Assembly: GCA_019308925.1 (NCBI GenBank)
Contig: JAFDHG010000034.1
Span: forward strand, 1-40,187
Direction of reading: 5' to 3'
Origin: Deltaproteobacteria bacterium
GTDB lineage: Bacteria; Desulfobacterota; B13-G15; RBG-16-54-18
Length of the DNA: 40,187 nt
Shown: in pieces, positions 25,094-34,290 of the stretch
Position numbering within the stretch: position 1 is the stretch's first letter
Layout of the letters: every line of letters starts with the position of its first letter
Notes under the pieces: model-generated
What the model was told of the DNA's origin: nothing
The model's input: only the letters and a program-made list of their open reading frames with translations
The model's database searches: none
Translations under genes and position numbers: made by a program

Positions 25094-26013
25094 CCAACGG
25101 AGTCCTGGAGGAGAGGATCAGAAAAGAGGGGTTCAGGGGGGATGTCCGACGACAGGTCCCCATGAGAGAGATCACTTCCTTCAGGATTGGGGGACCAGCG
25201 GACCTCATCCTCTTCCCCCGAGATCTGGAGGACCTGCAGGTGTTGATAACCCTCTTTCAACGAGAAGGGGTAAGATACCTACTGCTCGGCAACGGGACCA
25301 ACCTACTGGTATCGGACAGCGAGGTGCGAGAACCCCTGATAAGCCTCTCCCAAGGGTTCACAGAGATAAAAAAGGAGGGGGCAAAGATCACGGCAGAGGG
25401 TGGGGTGGGACTTTCTCAACTGCTCCATTTTTGTGCGGAGAACGCCCTCAGCAATCTAGAGCCTTTGGCCGGTATCCCTGGTACAGTAGGGGGAGGGATA
25501 AGGATGAACGCCGGCAGCGGTGGTGTGGAGATGGGGGATCTAATATCCTCCCTGATGGTAATGGACCATCTGGGGCAGATCAGGCGGCTGAAAAGATGGG
25601 AAGTAAGTTTTGGTTACAGAAGTGTCGGCCTGTCCCCAGAAGACATAATCCTCCAGGGGGAATTCTCCCTGCAAATGGGAAAAAGGGAAGAGATCATGGA
25701 AGAAATGGAGGACTTCCTGCGAAGGAGGAGGGGAACTCAGCCCCTCTCCCTCCCCAGCGCCGGTTCGATCTTTAAAAATCCCCAGGGGATATCGGCTGGG
25801 AAGTTGATCGAAGGGGTGGGATTAAAGGGATTCCGCCTGGGGGATGCAATGGTCTCTCCCATGCACGCAAACTTCATCGTCAACCTGGGGGCAGCCCGGG
25901 CACGGGATGTTTTGAGGTTGATCGATTTGATAAAGGAGAGGGTATATCGAGAAAGGGGAGTAAGGCTTGAATTGGAGGTGGTGATCATAGGTGAACCGGG
26001 TGTGGTGGGATAA
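25090..26013 (+). CDS. murB: UDP-N-acetylenolpyruvoylglucosamine reductase
   Basis: A 307-residue FAD-dependent reductase that turns enolpyruvyl-UDP-GlcNAc into UDP-MurNAc. [16 protein letters not shown] and [12 protein letters not shown] bind [23 protein letters not shown] is the family core, FGYRSVGL holds the catalytic Tyr/Arg region, and [10 protein letters not shown] the active-site Ser. [20 protein letters not shown] and HANFIVNLG close the pattern. The length and GIPGTVGG type suggest MurB type II. It ends inside the start of ddl (23-base overlap). Confidence 0.96.
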   Translation: MTNGVLEERIRKEGFRGDVRRQVPMREITSFRIGGPADLILFPRDLEDLQVLITLFQREGVRYLLLGNGTNLLVSDSEVREPLISLSQGFTEIKKEGAKITAEGGVGLSQLLHFCAENALSNLEPLAGIPGTVGGGIRMNAGSGGVEMGDLISSLMVMDHLGQIRRLKRWEVSFGYRSVGLSPEDIILQGEFSLQMGKREEIMEEMEDFLRRRRGTQPLSLPSAGSIFKNPQGISAGKLIEGVGLKGFRLGDAMVSPMHANFIVNLGAARARDVLRLIDLIKERVYRERGVRLELEVVIIGEPGVVG

Positions 26014-26920
26014 ACGCATCGGAGTGTTGATGGGGGGGGTCTCTCATGAGCGGGAGATATCTTTGAAGACCGGCACAGCGGTACTTAATGCCCTGCAAAA
26101 ACAGGGATATAACACGGTGGGGATTGAGGTCTCCTTCGATATCGTAAAACGCCTCCTGGAGGAGGGTATAGATGTGGCCTTCATCGCCCTGCACGGCCGT
26201 TGGGGTGAGGATGGAACTGTTCAGGGGCTCCTCGAACTGTTGCGGATCCCCTACACCGGATCCGGGGTGTTGGCCAGTGCCTTGGCCATGAACAAGATCA
26301 AGGCCAAAGAGATCTTCCTCTATCATGGTATCCCCACCCCGGAGTTCGTCACCCCTCAGGAGGAGGAACCAGAGGAATTACCCTTCCCTCATCCCTGGGT
26401 AGTCAAACCGGCCTCGGAGGGGTCGACCATTGGGGTAACTATAGCGGAGGACAAAAAGGGGTTGGAGGAGGCCCTGCGCCGCGCAAGACGCTATGATCAA
26501 CAGATCCTCATCGAGCGGTTCATAGTGGGAAAGGAGCTCACTGTAGGGATCCTCAAAGGGGAGCCCCTCCCGGTCGTCGAGATCGCCCCCAAAGACGGTT
26601 TCTATGACTACCAAGCGAAATACACCCCTGGGATAACGGAATACATAATCCCCGCTAGGATCGCCGAGCAAGAGCAACAGGAGGTACAAAGAGTAAGCCT
26701 GAAGGCCTATCATGTCCTGGGATGTAGCGGCTGTGCCAGGGTGGATCTCTTCCTGAGTGAAGGAGGAGAGGTCTTTATTACAGAGGTCAACACCTTGCCA
26801 GGGATGACAGAGACCAGCCTTGTGCCCAAGGCGGCGGCCCACAATGGGATATCCTTTCCCCAACTGGTGCAGATCATTTTGGAGGAGGCCTCTTTGAAGA
26901 TCGAGGCAGGAGAGAGATGA
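25991..26920 (+). CDS. ddl: D-alanine--D-alanine ligase
   Basis: A 309-residue ATP-grasp ligase providing the D-Ala-D-Ala dipeptide for MurF. Family motifs are IGVLMGGVSHEREISLKTG, FIALHGRWGEDGTVQGLLEL, YTGSGVLASALAMNK, WVVKPASEGSTIGV, ERFIVGKELTVGIL and ITEVNTLPGMTETSLVPKAA. The active-site Tyr of the D-Ala-specific group appears in EYIIPARI/YDYQAKYTPG. The start GTG 25991 lies within murB; the protein begins [17 protein letters not shown] overlap with ftsQ. Confidence 0.95.
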   Translation: MNRVWWDKRIGVLMGGVSHEREISLKTGTAVLNALQKQGYNTVGIEVSFDIVKRLLEEGIDVAFIALHGRWGEDGTVQGLLELLRIPYTGSGVLASALAMNKIKAKEIFLYHGIPTPEFVTPQEEEPEELPFPHPWVVKPASEGSTIGVTIAEDKKGLEEALRRARRYDQQILIERFIVGKELTVGILKGEPLPVVEIAPKDGFYDYQAKYTPGITEYIIPARIAEQEQQEVQRVSLKAYHVLGCSGCARVDLFLSEGGEVFITEVNTLPGMTETSLVPKAAAHNGISFPQLVQIILEEASLKIEAGER

Positions 26921-27654
26921 AAGGAGGGGGAAAGTTGTTAATCTGGGGGATAGGGGTTGCCCTCATCGGCTCCCTCTGGGGTTTGGAAAGGGGTTCTCGG
27001 CTGCTGCTTACCCCCCCTCTATGGGTGGAGAAGATCGAGGTGAGGGAATGCCAGCGCATGGACCGCCAGCAGATCTTGGATGCCGCCTCTATTCCACCCC
27101 AAGCCCCTATCCTCAAACTCGATCTCAAGGAGATAGCCCAAAGGGTAGAATCTCTTCCATGGGTCAGGTCCTGCGAGGTGCGCAGGATCCTGCCGGACAA
27201 GTTGTCGTTGCGAATAGTGGAGAGGAGGCCAGCGGCCTTGATCCACATAGGGAGGCTTTGGTACGTGGATGAGGATGGCACCCCCTTTAAGGAGCCCTCC
27301 CCTGGTGAGACCTTAGACTACCCTGTCCTGACCGGATGGGAGGATCAGGGGTGGAAGAAGGGTGAAGGGGAAGAGTTGATCCAGGAGGCCTTGGGGTTTT
27401 TAAGGGAGGTGCGAAACTACCCTCATCTCACCCAGGAGGGAGTATCCGAGATCCATCTGAATGAGATCGGCGAGTTGACCATCTTTACGGCGAAAAGGGG
27501 GGTGATGATCAATCTAGGTCGGGGGGACATAGGACTCAAGCTAAGGAGATTGGAGGAGGTCTGGAAGAGGATGATAACGAGACACCTCCCTGTGAAATAT
27601 ATACTGTGTGAGTGCAACGACCGCATCGTGGTCGGGCTGGCGGAAAGGGGGTGA
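26917..27654 (+). CDS. ftsQ: Cell division protein FtsQ (DivIB), POTRA protein
   Basis: A 245-residue bitopic membrane protein. The N-terminal helix is LLIWGIGVALIGSLWGL. The POTRA domain begins at about residue 35 (VEKIEVRECQRMDRQQILD, LKLDLKEIAQRVESLPWV, VRRILPDKLSLRIVERRP), followed by the FtsQ beta domain with WYVDEDGTPF and LDYPVLTG. It recruits FtsL/FtsB and later division proteins. The cytoplasmic tail is unusually short (about 5 residues before the helix). ATGA overlap with ddl; four bases to ftsA. Confidence 0.9.
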   Translation: MKGGGKLLIWGIGVALIGSLWGLERGSRLLLTPPLWVEKIEVRECQRMDRQQILDAASIPPQAPILKLDLKEIAQRVESLPWVRSCEVRRILPDKLSLRIVERRPAALIHIGRLWYVDEDGTPFKEPSPGETLDYPVLTGWEDQGWKKGEGEELIQEALGFLREVRNYPHLTQEGVSEIHLNEIGELTIFTAKRGVMINLGRGDIGLKLRRLEEVWKRMITRHLPVKYILCECNDRIVVGLAERG

Positions 27655-27658
27655 GAGG

Positions 27659-28885
27659 ATGAGTAGAAAGGAAGAGTTCATCGTGGGGTTGGACATCGGG
27701 ACGACCAAGATCTGCGCCATCGTGGGTGTACCTTCTGGCAAGGGTGTAGATGTCATCGGGATAGGTACGCATCCATCGCATGGTCTCAGGAAAGGGGTGG
27801 TGGTCAATATCGAGAGCACGGTGCAATCGATAAGGAGGGCAGTAGAGGAAGCGGAACTGATGGCCGGTTGTGAGATCACATCTGTCTATACCGGGATTGC
27901 TGGGGGACATATCAAGGGGTTTAACAGCCATGGGATCGTCGCAGTAAAGAGCCGTGAGGTGACCGAAGGGGACATCAGAAGGGTCATCGATGCCGCCAGT
28001 GCCATCGCCATCCCCATGGACCGGGAGGTTATCCATATTTTGCCCCAAGAGTACATCGTAGACGGCCAAAATGGGATCAAGGACCCCCTAGGGATGAGCG
28101 GGGTCAGGTTGGAAGTCAAAGTCCATATCGTCACAGGGGCAGTCACCTCGGCGCAAAACATCATCAAGTGCGCCAACAGGGCAGGGTTGGAGGTCAACGA
28201 CATCATCTTACAGCAACTGGGCTCCAGTGAAGCGGCCCTCACCCCTGAGGAAGAGGAGCTGGGTGTGGCACTGGTGGACATCGGAGGTGGGACCACTGAC
28301 ATCGCCATCTTCCACCAAGGAAGCATAAAACATACATCGGTCATGTCTCTGGCCGGCGACCATATCACCGGCGACATCGCCATTGGCCTCAGGACCCCCA
28401 TCGAAGAGGCGGAGAAGATCAAGAAAAAACACGGATGTGCCCTGATCTCTCTCGTGGGAAAGGAGGAAAAGGTGGAGGTCCCTGCTGTGGGCGAAAGGAA
28501 GGCTAGGGTCATCTCCAGACAGACCCTAGCGGAGATTATAGAACCCCGGGTGGAAGAGACCTTATCCTTGGTGCAGAGGGAGGTCATCACCTCTGGATAT
28601 GAAAACCTCATCGCCTCAGGAATTGTCCTCACCGGAGGATCTGCCCTCCTGGAAGGGGTGACGGAGCTGGCGGAACAGATCTTCAGCCTCCCCGTACGCA
28701 GGGGCTATCCCAGGGATGTGGGGGGGCTTACGGACATTGTCAAGAATCCCATCTACACTACCGCAGTAGGGCTCGTCTTATATGGGAAGAGGGGACGCAT
28801 AGGTGAGGGTTTCTCACCTGGTGAGGAGAATATCTTTGATAAGGTCACCCGTAGGATGAAGGGTTGGTTTAAGGAGTTTTTCTAG
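27659..28885 (+). CDS. ftsA: Cell division protein FtsA
   Basis: A 408-residue actin-like ATPase that tethers FtsZ to the membrane. Phosphate 1 motif [15 protein letters not shown] at the start; SHS2/1C domain with [16 protein letters not shown] and [20 protein letters not shown]; phosphate 2 [16 protein letters not shown]; adenosine motif [15 protein letters not shown]. The C-terminus [11 protein letters not shown] is the amphipathic membrane-targeting helix. The start is ATG 27659 with GAGAGG upstream, four bases after the ftsQ stop; the frame is open 17 more codons upstream but lies in ftsQ. Confidence 0.96.
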   Translation: MSRKEEFIVGLDIGTTKICAIVGVPSGKGVDVIGIGTHPSHGLRKGVVVNIESTVQSIRRAVEEAELMAGCEITSVYTGIAGGHIKGFNSHGIVAVKSREVTEGDIRRVIDAASAIAIPMDREVIHILPQEYIVDGQNGIKDPLGMSGVRLEVKVHIVTGAVTSAQNIIKCANRAGLEVNDIILQQLGSSEAALTPEEEELGVALVDIGGGTTDIAIFHQGSIKHTSVMSLAGDHITGDIAIGLRTPIEEAEKIKKKHGCALISLVGKEEKVEVPAVGERKARVISRQTLAEIIEPRVEETLSLVQREVITSGYENLIASGIVLTGGSALLEGVTELAEQIFSLPVRRGYPRDVGGLTDIVKNPIYTTAVGLVLYGKRGRIGEGFSPGEENIFDKVTRRMKGWFKEFF

Positions 28886-28967
28886 ACAAAGGAGACTGGA
28901 GATGATCGAACTGGAGGAAATGGCCAACGATTTCCCTGCAAGGGGATTTATAAAGGAGGTCTTAGAG

Positions 28968-30125
28968 ATGTTTGAGCTAGAGGAAAACCAAAAATTGGGG
29001 GCAAGGATAAAGGTAATAGGTATTGGTGGAGGTGGCTGTAATGCGGTAAACACCATGATCGATCTTGAATTAGAGGGGGTCGATTTCATCTGCGCCAACA
29101 CCGATGCCCAAGCCCTGAAGGTCTGCCAGGCCCCCCTGAAGATCCAACTGGGGGAGAGGCTTACAGGGGGCAGAGGCGCAGGTGCTGACCCCGAGATCGG
29201 CAGGAGGGCCACCATGGAGAGCGTGGACCAGATCAAAGAGGCCTTGGGAGGAGCGGACATGGTCTTTATCACCGCCGGGTTGGGAGGGGGGACAGGTACT
29301 GGAGGGGCCCCTATTGTGGCCAACATCGCCAAGGAATTGGGGGCCTTGAGTGTGGCCATCGTCACCAAACCCTTCCTTTTCGAGGGGCGCAAGAGGCATC
29401 GCCAGGCGGAGGAGGGGTGGTATGAGTTAAAAGGATTTGCCGACACCCTCATCACCATCCCCAACCAGCGGTTACTCGCCATCAGTGGCAAGAGCATGCC
29501 CTTGCTTGAGGCCTTTAGGAAGGCGGACGAGGTCCTCTACCAGGCGGCCAAGGGGATCTCAGACCTCGTCATAGTCCCCGGATTGATCAATCTCGACTTC
29601 GCCGATGTCAAGACCGCGATGTCGGAGATGGGAATGGCCATCATGGGCATGGGGGTTACATCGGGAGAAAACCGCGCCATGGAGGCGGCACAGAAGGCCA
29701 TATCCAGCCCCTTGTTGGAGGACATCTCCATCCATGGGGCGAAGGGGGTCTTGATCAACATCACTGGGGGGGCGGACCTAACCCTCCATGAGGTAAGCGA
29801 GGCCTCCACCCTCATCCAAAAAGAGACCCATGAGGAGGCAAACATCATCTTTGGGGCGGTAGTAGATGAAAGGATGAAGGATGAGATCAGGGTAACGGTG
29901 ATCGCCACCGGCCTCGGCGAAGAGGAGAAAAAGAGGGAGAGGCTCCGCAGTCTGAAAGTGATCCCTGGTGAGTCTATGGAGGACATGGAGATCCCAACCT
30001 TCCTAAGGAGGGGAAAGGTCATAGATGAATTCTCTGGTTTCCGCTTCCACAAGGCCGAGGAACCCTTTCCCGAAGAGGAAGAGAGATACGACATCCCCAC
30101 CTTTATGCGGAAACAGGCGGATTAG
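28968..30125 (+). CDS. ftsZ: Cell division protein FtsZ
   Basis: A 385-residue tubulin-like GTPase forming the Z ring. [17 protein letters not shown], the tubulin signature [17 protein letters not shown], the T7 loop region [15 protein letters not shown] (catalytic Asp residues) and the C-terminal domain with [17 protein letters not shown] are intact. The C-terminus contains two FtsA-docking-like motifs, EIPTFLRR and DIPTFMRK. The start is taken at ATG 28968: a perfect AAAGGAGGT sits at 28952-28960, and the protein then begins [18 protein letters not shown] as most relatives do. An in-frame ATG at 28902, also with AAAGGAG, would add 22 residues; both may be used. Confidence 0.96.
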   Translation: MFELEENQKLGARIKVIGIGGGGCNAVNTMIDLELEGVDFICANTDAQALKVCQAPLKIQLGERLTGGRGAGADPEIGRRATMESVDQIKEALGGADMVFITAGLGGGTGTGGAPIVANIAKELGALSVAIVTKPFLFEGRKRHRQAEEGWYELKGFADTLITIPNQRLLAISGKSMPLLEAFRKADEVLYQAAKGISDLVIVPGLINLDFADVKTAMSEMGMAIMGMGVTSGENRAMEAAQKAISSPLLEDISIHGAKGVLINITGGADLTLHEVSEASTLIQKETHEEANIIFGAVVDERMKDEIRVTVIATGLGEEEKKRERLRSLKVIPGESMEDMEIPTFLRRGKVIDEFSGFRFHKAEEPFPEEEERYDIPTFMRKQAD

Positions 30126-30274
30126 ATGTGCCATAGGCACATCTCTTGAGGGCTTCGCTCCCAGGTTCCAATAGGGAAAACCTCTTGGGGGTTTCAGGGG
30201 GTTTTACCCCCTGAAGTCAGGCTCAAAGGGACTATGGATCTAAAAGAGATCTCATAACTTCAAACTAATATCTC
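30125..30274. other. Intergenic region with two perfect hairpins after ftsZ
   Basis: GATGTGCC-ATA-GGCACATC (30125-30143) begins at the last base of the ftsZ stop codon. TTCAGGGGG-TTTTA-CCCCCTGAA (30193-30215) is a 9-bp stem further on. Neither is followed by a T tract, so they are not classical intrinsic terminators; they could be factor-assisted termination or mRNA 3'-end stabilisers ending the dcw transcript. No gene is seen in this 150-bp stretch. Confidence 0.5.
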
Positions 30275-31954
30275 GTGACAAAGAGAATTGTCCTCAGTCA
30301 TAGGCATCTCCTAGCGAAGGAAGAGGGGACCATCATCAAGAAATGGGAGGGAAAGATCCCTATCTGCCTCATTTTCCCCAACTACTATCATGTGGGGATG
30401 TCCAATCTGGGATTCCAGCTCCTTTATCGACACCTAAACTCCCTGCCAGAGGTAGTTTGTGAGCGGGCCTTCCTTCCGGAAAGGAAGGAATGGGGGGAAT
30501 ATTCTAGGAGCAACAGACCCCTTATTTCTTTAGAGTCCGGCAAGCCGCTTTCCCAATTCCAGATCATCGCCTTTTCCTTGCCCTTTGAGAATGACTTCCT
30601 ACATTTGTTATCCATCCTCCAACTGGCCAAGATTCCGCTGAAGGCCCAGGACAGGGATGAAAGGGTCCCCCTGATCGTGGCTGGAGGGGCGGCGGTCTCC
30701 CTCAACCCCGAGCCCCTAGCCCCCTTTGTGGACCTCTTCTTCATCGGGGAAGGAGAGGAGACCTTGATCGATTTCTTAAAGGCCTTCCAAGGAGGGGGCA
30801 GGGGTGGCAAGAAGGGCTTTCTGGAAGGGGTAGCAGGGACAGAGGGGGTATATGTCCCGACCCTCTATCAGGCGATATACGATCAACATGGTTTTATTGG
30901 AGAATTTTTCCCACTAAAGGGCAAGGCCCCGGAGAGGGTAAGGAGGAGATGGATCACAGACCCTAGCCGCTACCCATCCCACTCAGCCATCCTGACCCCC
31001 CTGACGGAATTCAAGGAGATGTTCCTCCTGGAGGTAAACAGGGGTTGTCCCAGGAGCTGCCGGTTCTGCGCTGCCAGGTCCCTTTACTTCCCCTTTCGCA
31101 ACAGAGGTATGGATACCCTGATTAGGGAGGCCGATCTGGGATTGCAAAGGGGAAGGAGGATAGGCCTGGTGGGATCTGCCCTGGCGGACCATCCCCGGTT
31201 TACAGAGCTTTGCGAAGACATTGTAGAAAAAGGGGGAAGGATATCAATCGCCTCCATCAGGGCCGACGCCATAACGGACAAACTGGCCAATCTCCTAGTC
31301 CTCAGTGGGCATCGAACCGTGGCCATAGCCCCTGAGACGGGCTCTGAGAGGTTGCGGAAAGTGCTGGAGAAGGGGTTCACAGAGGAGGAGATCATCAGTT
31401 CTGTCGAGATCCTCGCTGGCCACGGCATCAACAACCTAAAGCTCTACTTCATTATCGGACTGCCCACTGAGACCTGGGAGGATATAGACGGGATCGTCGC
31501 CCTGACCAAGAGGATAAGACACCAAATGGTAAAGGGAGGAAGGAGGGTGGGGGAACTCACCCTCAGCATTAATCCTTTCATCCCCAAGGCATGGACCCCC
31601 TTCCAGTGGCAACCATTCGAGGAGGTAAAGAGCATAAAGGAAAAGATCAGGGTCATCAAAAAGGGCCTCCAAAAAATCCCCCACCTACACGTGCTGCACG
31701 AACTGCCAAAATGGGGATATGTCCAGACCCTCCTTTCCATGGGGGATAGGAGGGTGGGGGAGCTCCTTCTGCTCGCCCTTCAGGCCAAGGGGAACTGGCC
31801 CTCTGTCTTCAAAGATTCTTATATCAACCCTGATTTTTGGGTATATAGAAAAAAAAGAAAAGAGGAGATCCTCCCCTGGGACTTTATCGACCACGGCCTA
31901 AAAAAAGACGCCCTATGGAAGGAATATAGGAAGGCAATAGGCAAACCCGCATGA
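30275..31954 (+). CDS. B12-binding-type radical SAM protein
   Basis: A 559-residue protein. Residues about 30-180 have the cobalamin-binding-like Rossmann fold seen in many radical SAM enzymes (CLIFPNYYHVGMSNLGFQLL, IVAGGAAVSLNPEPLAPFVD, FFIGEGEETLIDF), without an obvious DxHxxG cobalamin ligand. The radical SAM core starts with LEVNRGCPRSCRFCAARS, whose CxxxCxxC holds a 4Fe-4S cluster. ASIRADAITDKLANLL, AIAPETGSERLRKVLEKGF and KLYFIIGLPTETWEDIDGIV follow. It resembles the uncharacterised YgiQ/TIGR03960-like group; the substrate is unknown. The start is GTG 30275, with no strong ribosome site. Confidence 0.8.
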   Translation: MTKRIVLSHRHLLAKEEGTIIKKWEGKIPICLIFPNYYHVGMSNLGFQLLYRHLNSLPEVVCERAFLPERKEWGEYSRSNRPLISLESGKPLSQFQIIAFSLPFENDFLHLLSILQLAKIPLKAQDRDERVPLIVAGGAAVSLNPEPLAPFVDLFFIGEGEETLIDFLKAFQGGGRGGKKGFLEGVAGTEGVYVPTLYQAIYDQHGFIGEFFPLKGKAPERVRRRWITDPSRYPSHSAILTPLTEFKEMFLLEVNRGCPRSCRFCAARSLYFPFRNRGMDTLIREADLGLQRGRRIGLVGSALADHPRFTELCEDIVEKGGRISIASIRADAITDKLANLLVLSGHRTVAIAPETGSERLRKVLEKGFTEEEIISSVEILAGHGINNLKLYFIIGLPTETWEDIDGIVALTKRIRHQMVKGGRRVGELTLSINPFIPKAWTPFQWQPFEEVKSIKEKIRVIKKGLQKIPHLHVLHELPKWGYVQTLLSMGDRRVGELLLLALQAKGNWPSVFKDSYINPDFWVYRKKRKEEILPWDFIDHGLKKDALWKEYRKAIGKPA

Positions 31955-31963
31955 GGGTTTGCC
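31940..31963 (+). terminator. Hairpin across the stop codon of the radical SAM gene
   Basis: GGCAAACCC (31940-31948) pairs perfectly with GGGTTTGCC (31955-31963) around a 6-base loop that contains the TGA stop (31952-31954). No T tract follows, so efficient intrinsic termination is uncertain; a 3'-end protective role is possible. Confidence 0.4.
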
Positions 31964-32116
31964 TCATCCCCGCCCATGAAAAATACAGGATTCTAGGATT
32001 CGGGGGGTCAAATCATATGGTTCCAGGGGTCTAGGGGCCCAGGGTTCTAGTGAAAGACAAACCCCTTAAATCCTTCCCACAAAAAAAAGGAAATACCTTA
32101 AAAAATCCTCGCCTAA
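31964..32116. other. Non-coding stretch with CTAG-rich intergenic repeat
   Basis: No gene seen. It contains ACAGGATTCTAGGATTCGGG and GGGTCTAGGGGCCCAGGGTTC followed by TAGTG, phrases also present at about 8918-8970. This suggests a dispersed intergenic repeat family in this genome. A low-complexity A-rich stretch follows before the fmdB-like gene's terminator. Confidence 0.35.
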
Positions 32117-32161
32117 AAGCCCAATTTTACCGTGAATGAGTTTCACGGTAAACTAGGGCTT
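32117..32161 (-). terminator. Long stem-loop terminator for the fmdB-like gene
   Basis: On the minus strand an outer stem AAGCCC/GGGCTT and an 11-bp inner stem (TTTACCGTGAA pairing with TTCACGGTAAA, loop ACTCA) lie directly at the stop codon. The 3' arm is followed by TTTT. This is a good intrinsic terminator candidate for the leftward gene and a barrier against read-through from the plus-strand radical SAM gene. Confidence 0.65.
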
Positions 32162-32411
32162 AATCTTTGTCCTCGGGTTTCTTGTCCTTTTCCCCCTCAC
32201 TCTTTTGCGCTGTTTTTTCTCTCTTGCCCTTTTTGTCCTTATAATCTGTGGCGTACCAGCCACTCCCCTTCAATTGAAAATTGGTGAGGGAGATGACTCG
32301 TTGTAATTTCCCCGAACAGTATTTGCATTCTTGTAGTGGTTCGTCCGTGATCTTCTGCATCACCTCAAATTCCCGACCACAATTGGTGCATTGATACTCG
32401 TAGATAGGCAC
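32160..32411 (-). CDS. FmdB-type zinc ribbon protein
   Basis: An 83-residue protein starting VPIYEYQCTNCGREFEVMQ (GTG start at 32411). CTNC and CKYC form the zinc ribbon. KITDEPLQECKYCSGKLQRV and FQLKGSGWYATDY match the FmdB/putative regulatory protein family (CxxC_CxxC_SSSS). The C-terminal 25 residues are a charged Lys/Glu tail. The family's function is unclear; it is named after a gene beside formamidase or amidase. The GTG start is chosen because AAAGGTGA precedes it and homologues begin MPIYEY. The frame extends 27 codons upstream, but without homology. Confidence 0.88.
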   Translation of the reverse strand: MPIYEYQCTNCGREFEVMQKITDEPLQECKYCSGKLQRVISLTNFQLKGSGWYATDYKDKKGKREKTAQKSEGEKDKKPEDKD

Positions 32412-32433
32412 TTTGCTCTCACCTTTAATAAAA

Positions 32434-32462
32434 AAAATAATTTCTAGTTCCACCTTTGTCAA
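32434..32462 (-). promoter_or_regulatory. Predicted promoter of the fmdB-like gene
   Basis: On the minus strand TTGACA (32462-32457), a 17-bp spacer and TATTTT (32439-32434) match sigma70 boxes. Transcription would begin about 16-18 bases before the GTG start codon, and the ribosome site AAAGGTGA follows. It is close to, and divergent from, the nadE promoter. Confidence 0.6.
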
Positions 32463-32485
32463 GGATACAGATGTGCCATATTCTC

Positions 32486-32515
32486 TTGACATTATGATCG
32501 ATGCTGTGTTATTTT
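32486..32515 (+). promoter_or_regulatory. Predicted promoter of nadE
   Basis: TTGACA at 32486-32491 is a perfect -35. The best -10 is TATTTT at 32510-32515 (18-bp spacer); TTATTT at 17 bp is an alternative. This leaves a leader of about 25 bases to the ATG at 32548. The two divergent TTGACA boxes are only 23 bp apart. Confidence 0.5.
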
Positions 32516-32547
32516 ATACAAAAAATATGCGGGTGGAAGGAGAGGGT

Positions 32548-34290
32548 ATGAGAACCATAAGGATCGCCTTGGCCCAGATCAACACCACATTGGGGGATCT
32601 AGAGGGAAACGCTCAGAAGATAGTAGAGGGGATCCAAAGGGCCAGAGAGATGGGGGTGGATCTGCTCGCCTTTCCTGAACTGGCCATCACGGGCTACCCC
32701 CCTGAGGACCTCCTCCTCATGCCCAGATTTGTCCAGCAAAACCTAGAGGTCCTGCGCAAGATAGTGGAGACCGCCAGGGGGCTCACTGTCTTGGTGGGCT
32801 TTATAAACAAAACGGACGACATCTATAATGCCGCGGCCCTGATCCACGATGGGGAACTGGTGGATATCTATCACAAGGTCTCTCTGCCCAATTACGGCGT
32901 CTTCGATGAGGACCGCTATTTTCAGGCGGGGAAAGAGGCGCTGATCTTTGAACTAAAGGGGGTGAAGGTAGGCGTGAGTATATGCGAGGATATATGGCAC
33001 GCCGGTGACCCCCTGAAGACCGAGACCTTGGTCGGCGACGCCGAGATCGTGGTAAACATCTCTGCCTCCCCCTTCTACGCTGGCAAAAGGGGGTTCCGCC
33101 AACAGATGATCTCCACCCGGGCCATGGATAATACGGCAGTCATCGCATATGTCAATATGGTGGGGGGGCAAGATGAACTGGTCTTCGACGGCAACAGCAT
33201 GATCGTCGATCAAAGGGGAGAATTGATCGCCCAGGCCCATTCTTTGGAGGAGGACTTTCTGGTAGCCAATTTAGACGTGGACATGGTCTTCATGACCAGG
33301 CTACATGATCCCCGCAGGAGAAAGGAAAAGCTCACCTTCCCCTCAGACCACATCACCTTGAAGACTTTGAGCCTGACCGAGCTGAAAAAAGAGGTAGATC
33401 CCCTTCCAGCCCTCGAAAAACACCAACCGATCCAGTACGATAACTTGGGGGAGGTCTATCGGGCCTTGGTGTTGGGGACCCGCGATTATGTCCAGAAAAA
33501 TGGCTTCCATGAGGTGCTTATTGGACTCAGCGGGGGGATAGACTCCTCGTTGGTGGCCGCTATAGCCGTCGATGCCCTGGAAAGAGATAATGTCACAGGT
33601 GTGGCCATGCCCTCCCTCTATACCGCCAAGGAGAGCCTGGATGATGCCCAGAGGCTGGCCGATAACCTGAAGATAAAGTTGCTGAGGATCCCCATCTCCT
33701 CCATCTTTGACTCCTATCTGGAGACCTTAAGGCCCCACTTTCAAGGGGTGAAGGAGGATGCCACGGAAGAAAACATCCAGGCCAGGATCAGGGGAAACAT
33801 CCTCATGGCCCTCTCCAACAGATTCGGCTCATTGGTCCTGACCACCGGCAACAAGAGTGAGCTCAGCACGGGCTACTGCACCCTCTACGGAGATATGGCC
33901 GGGGGATTCGCAGTGATAAAGGATTGTCCCAAGACCTTGGTCTCTCAGTTGGCGGGCTATAAGAACAAGAAGGAGGACAAGGAGGTCATCCCTGCCCGCA
34001 TCATCCAGAAGGAGCCCTCGGCTGAACTGCGCCCCAACCAGAAGGATACCGACACCTTGCCTCCCTATAACATATTGGACCCCATCCTCCAGGCCTATGT
34101 GGAGGAGGACAAAGGGGCAGATGACGTAGTGGGCCTTGGCTTTTCCAAAGAGGTGGTCAGGGATGTCATCGAAAAGGTGGACCGCAACGAATATAAAAGG
34201 CGGCAGGCCCCGCCGGGGATCAAGATCACCCCCCGGGCCCTGGGCAAAGACAGGCGCCTCCCCATAACCAACAGGTATAGGAACTTTTAA
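32548..34290 (+). CDS. nadE: Glutamine-dependent NAD+ synthetase
   Basis: A 580-residue two-domain enzyme making NAD from deamido-NAD, ATP and glutamine. The N-terminal nitrilase-type glutaminase has its catalytic triad at Glu44 (FPELAITGYPPEDLL), Lys110 (YHKVSLPNYGVFDEDRYF) and Cys146 (VGVSICEDIWH). The synthetase domain has the P-loop GLSGGIDSSLVAAIA, TTGNKSELSTGYCTLYGDMA and the C-terminal KRRQAPPGIKITPRALGKDR. The start is ATG 32548 with GGAGAGGG before it; the open frame extends 45 codons upstream into the promoter region, which cannot be coding if the promoter call is right. Convergent with the epimerase, stops overlapping. Confidence 0.96.
   Translation: MRTIRIALAQINTTLGDLEGNAQKIVEGIQRAREMGVDLLAFPELAITGYPPEDLLLMPRFVQQNLEVLRKIVETARGLTVLVGFINKTDDIYNAAALIHDGELVDIYHKVSLPNYGVFDEDRYFQAGKEALIFELKGVKVGVSICEDIWHAGDPLKTETLVGDAEIVVNISASPFYAGKRGFRQQMISTRAMDNTAVIAYVNMVGGQDELVFDGNSMIVDQRGELIAQAHSLEEDFLVANLDVDMVFMTRLHDPRRRKEKLTFPSDHITLKTLSLTELKKEVDPLPALEKHQPIQYDNLGEVYRALVLGTRDYVQKNGFHEVLIGLSGGIDSSLVAAIAVDALERDNVTGVAMPSLYTAKESLDDAQRLADNLKIKLLRIPISSIFDSYLETLRPHFQGVKEDATEENIQARIRGNILMALSNRFGSLVLTTGNKSELSTGYCTLYGDMAGGFAVIKDCPKTLVSQLAGYKNKKEDKEVIPARIIQKEPSAELRPNQKDTDTLPPYNILDPILQAYVEEDKGADDVVGLGFSKEVVRDVIEKVDRNEYKRRQAPPGIKITPRALGKDRRLPITNRYRNF

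Noticed and set aside
27886-28632. Long antisense open frame opposite ftsA (and similar ones opposite ftsZ, hflX and leuB)
   Set aside because: Shadow frames of G-rich coding DNA; compositions rich in Ser, Pro and Met with no recognisable motif, and the sense genes are certain.
30125-30274. Intrinsic terminator after ftsZ
   Set aside because: Two perfect stems exist but neither is followed by a T tract, so they are listed as hairpins only.
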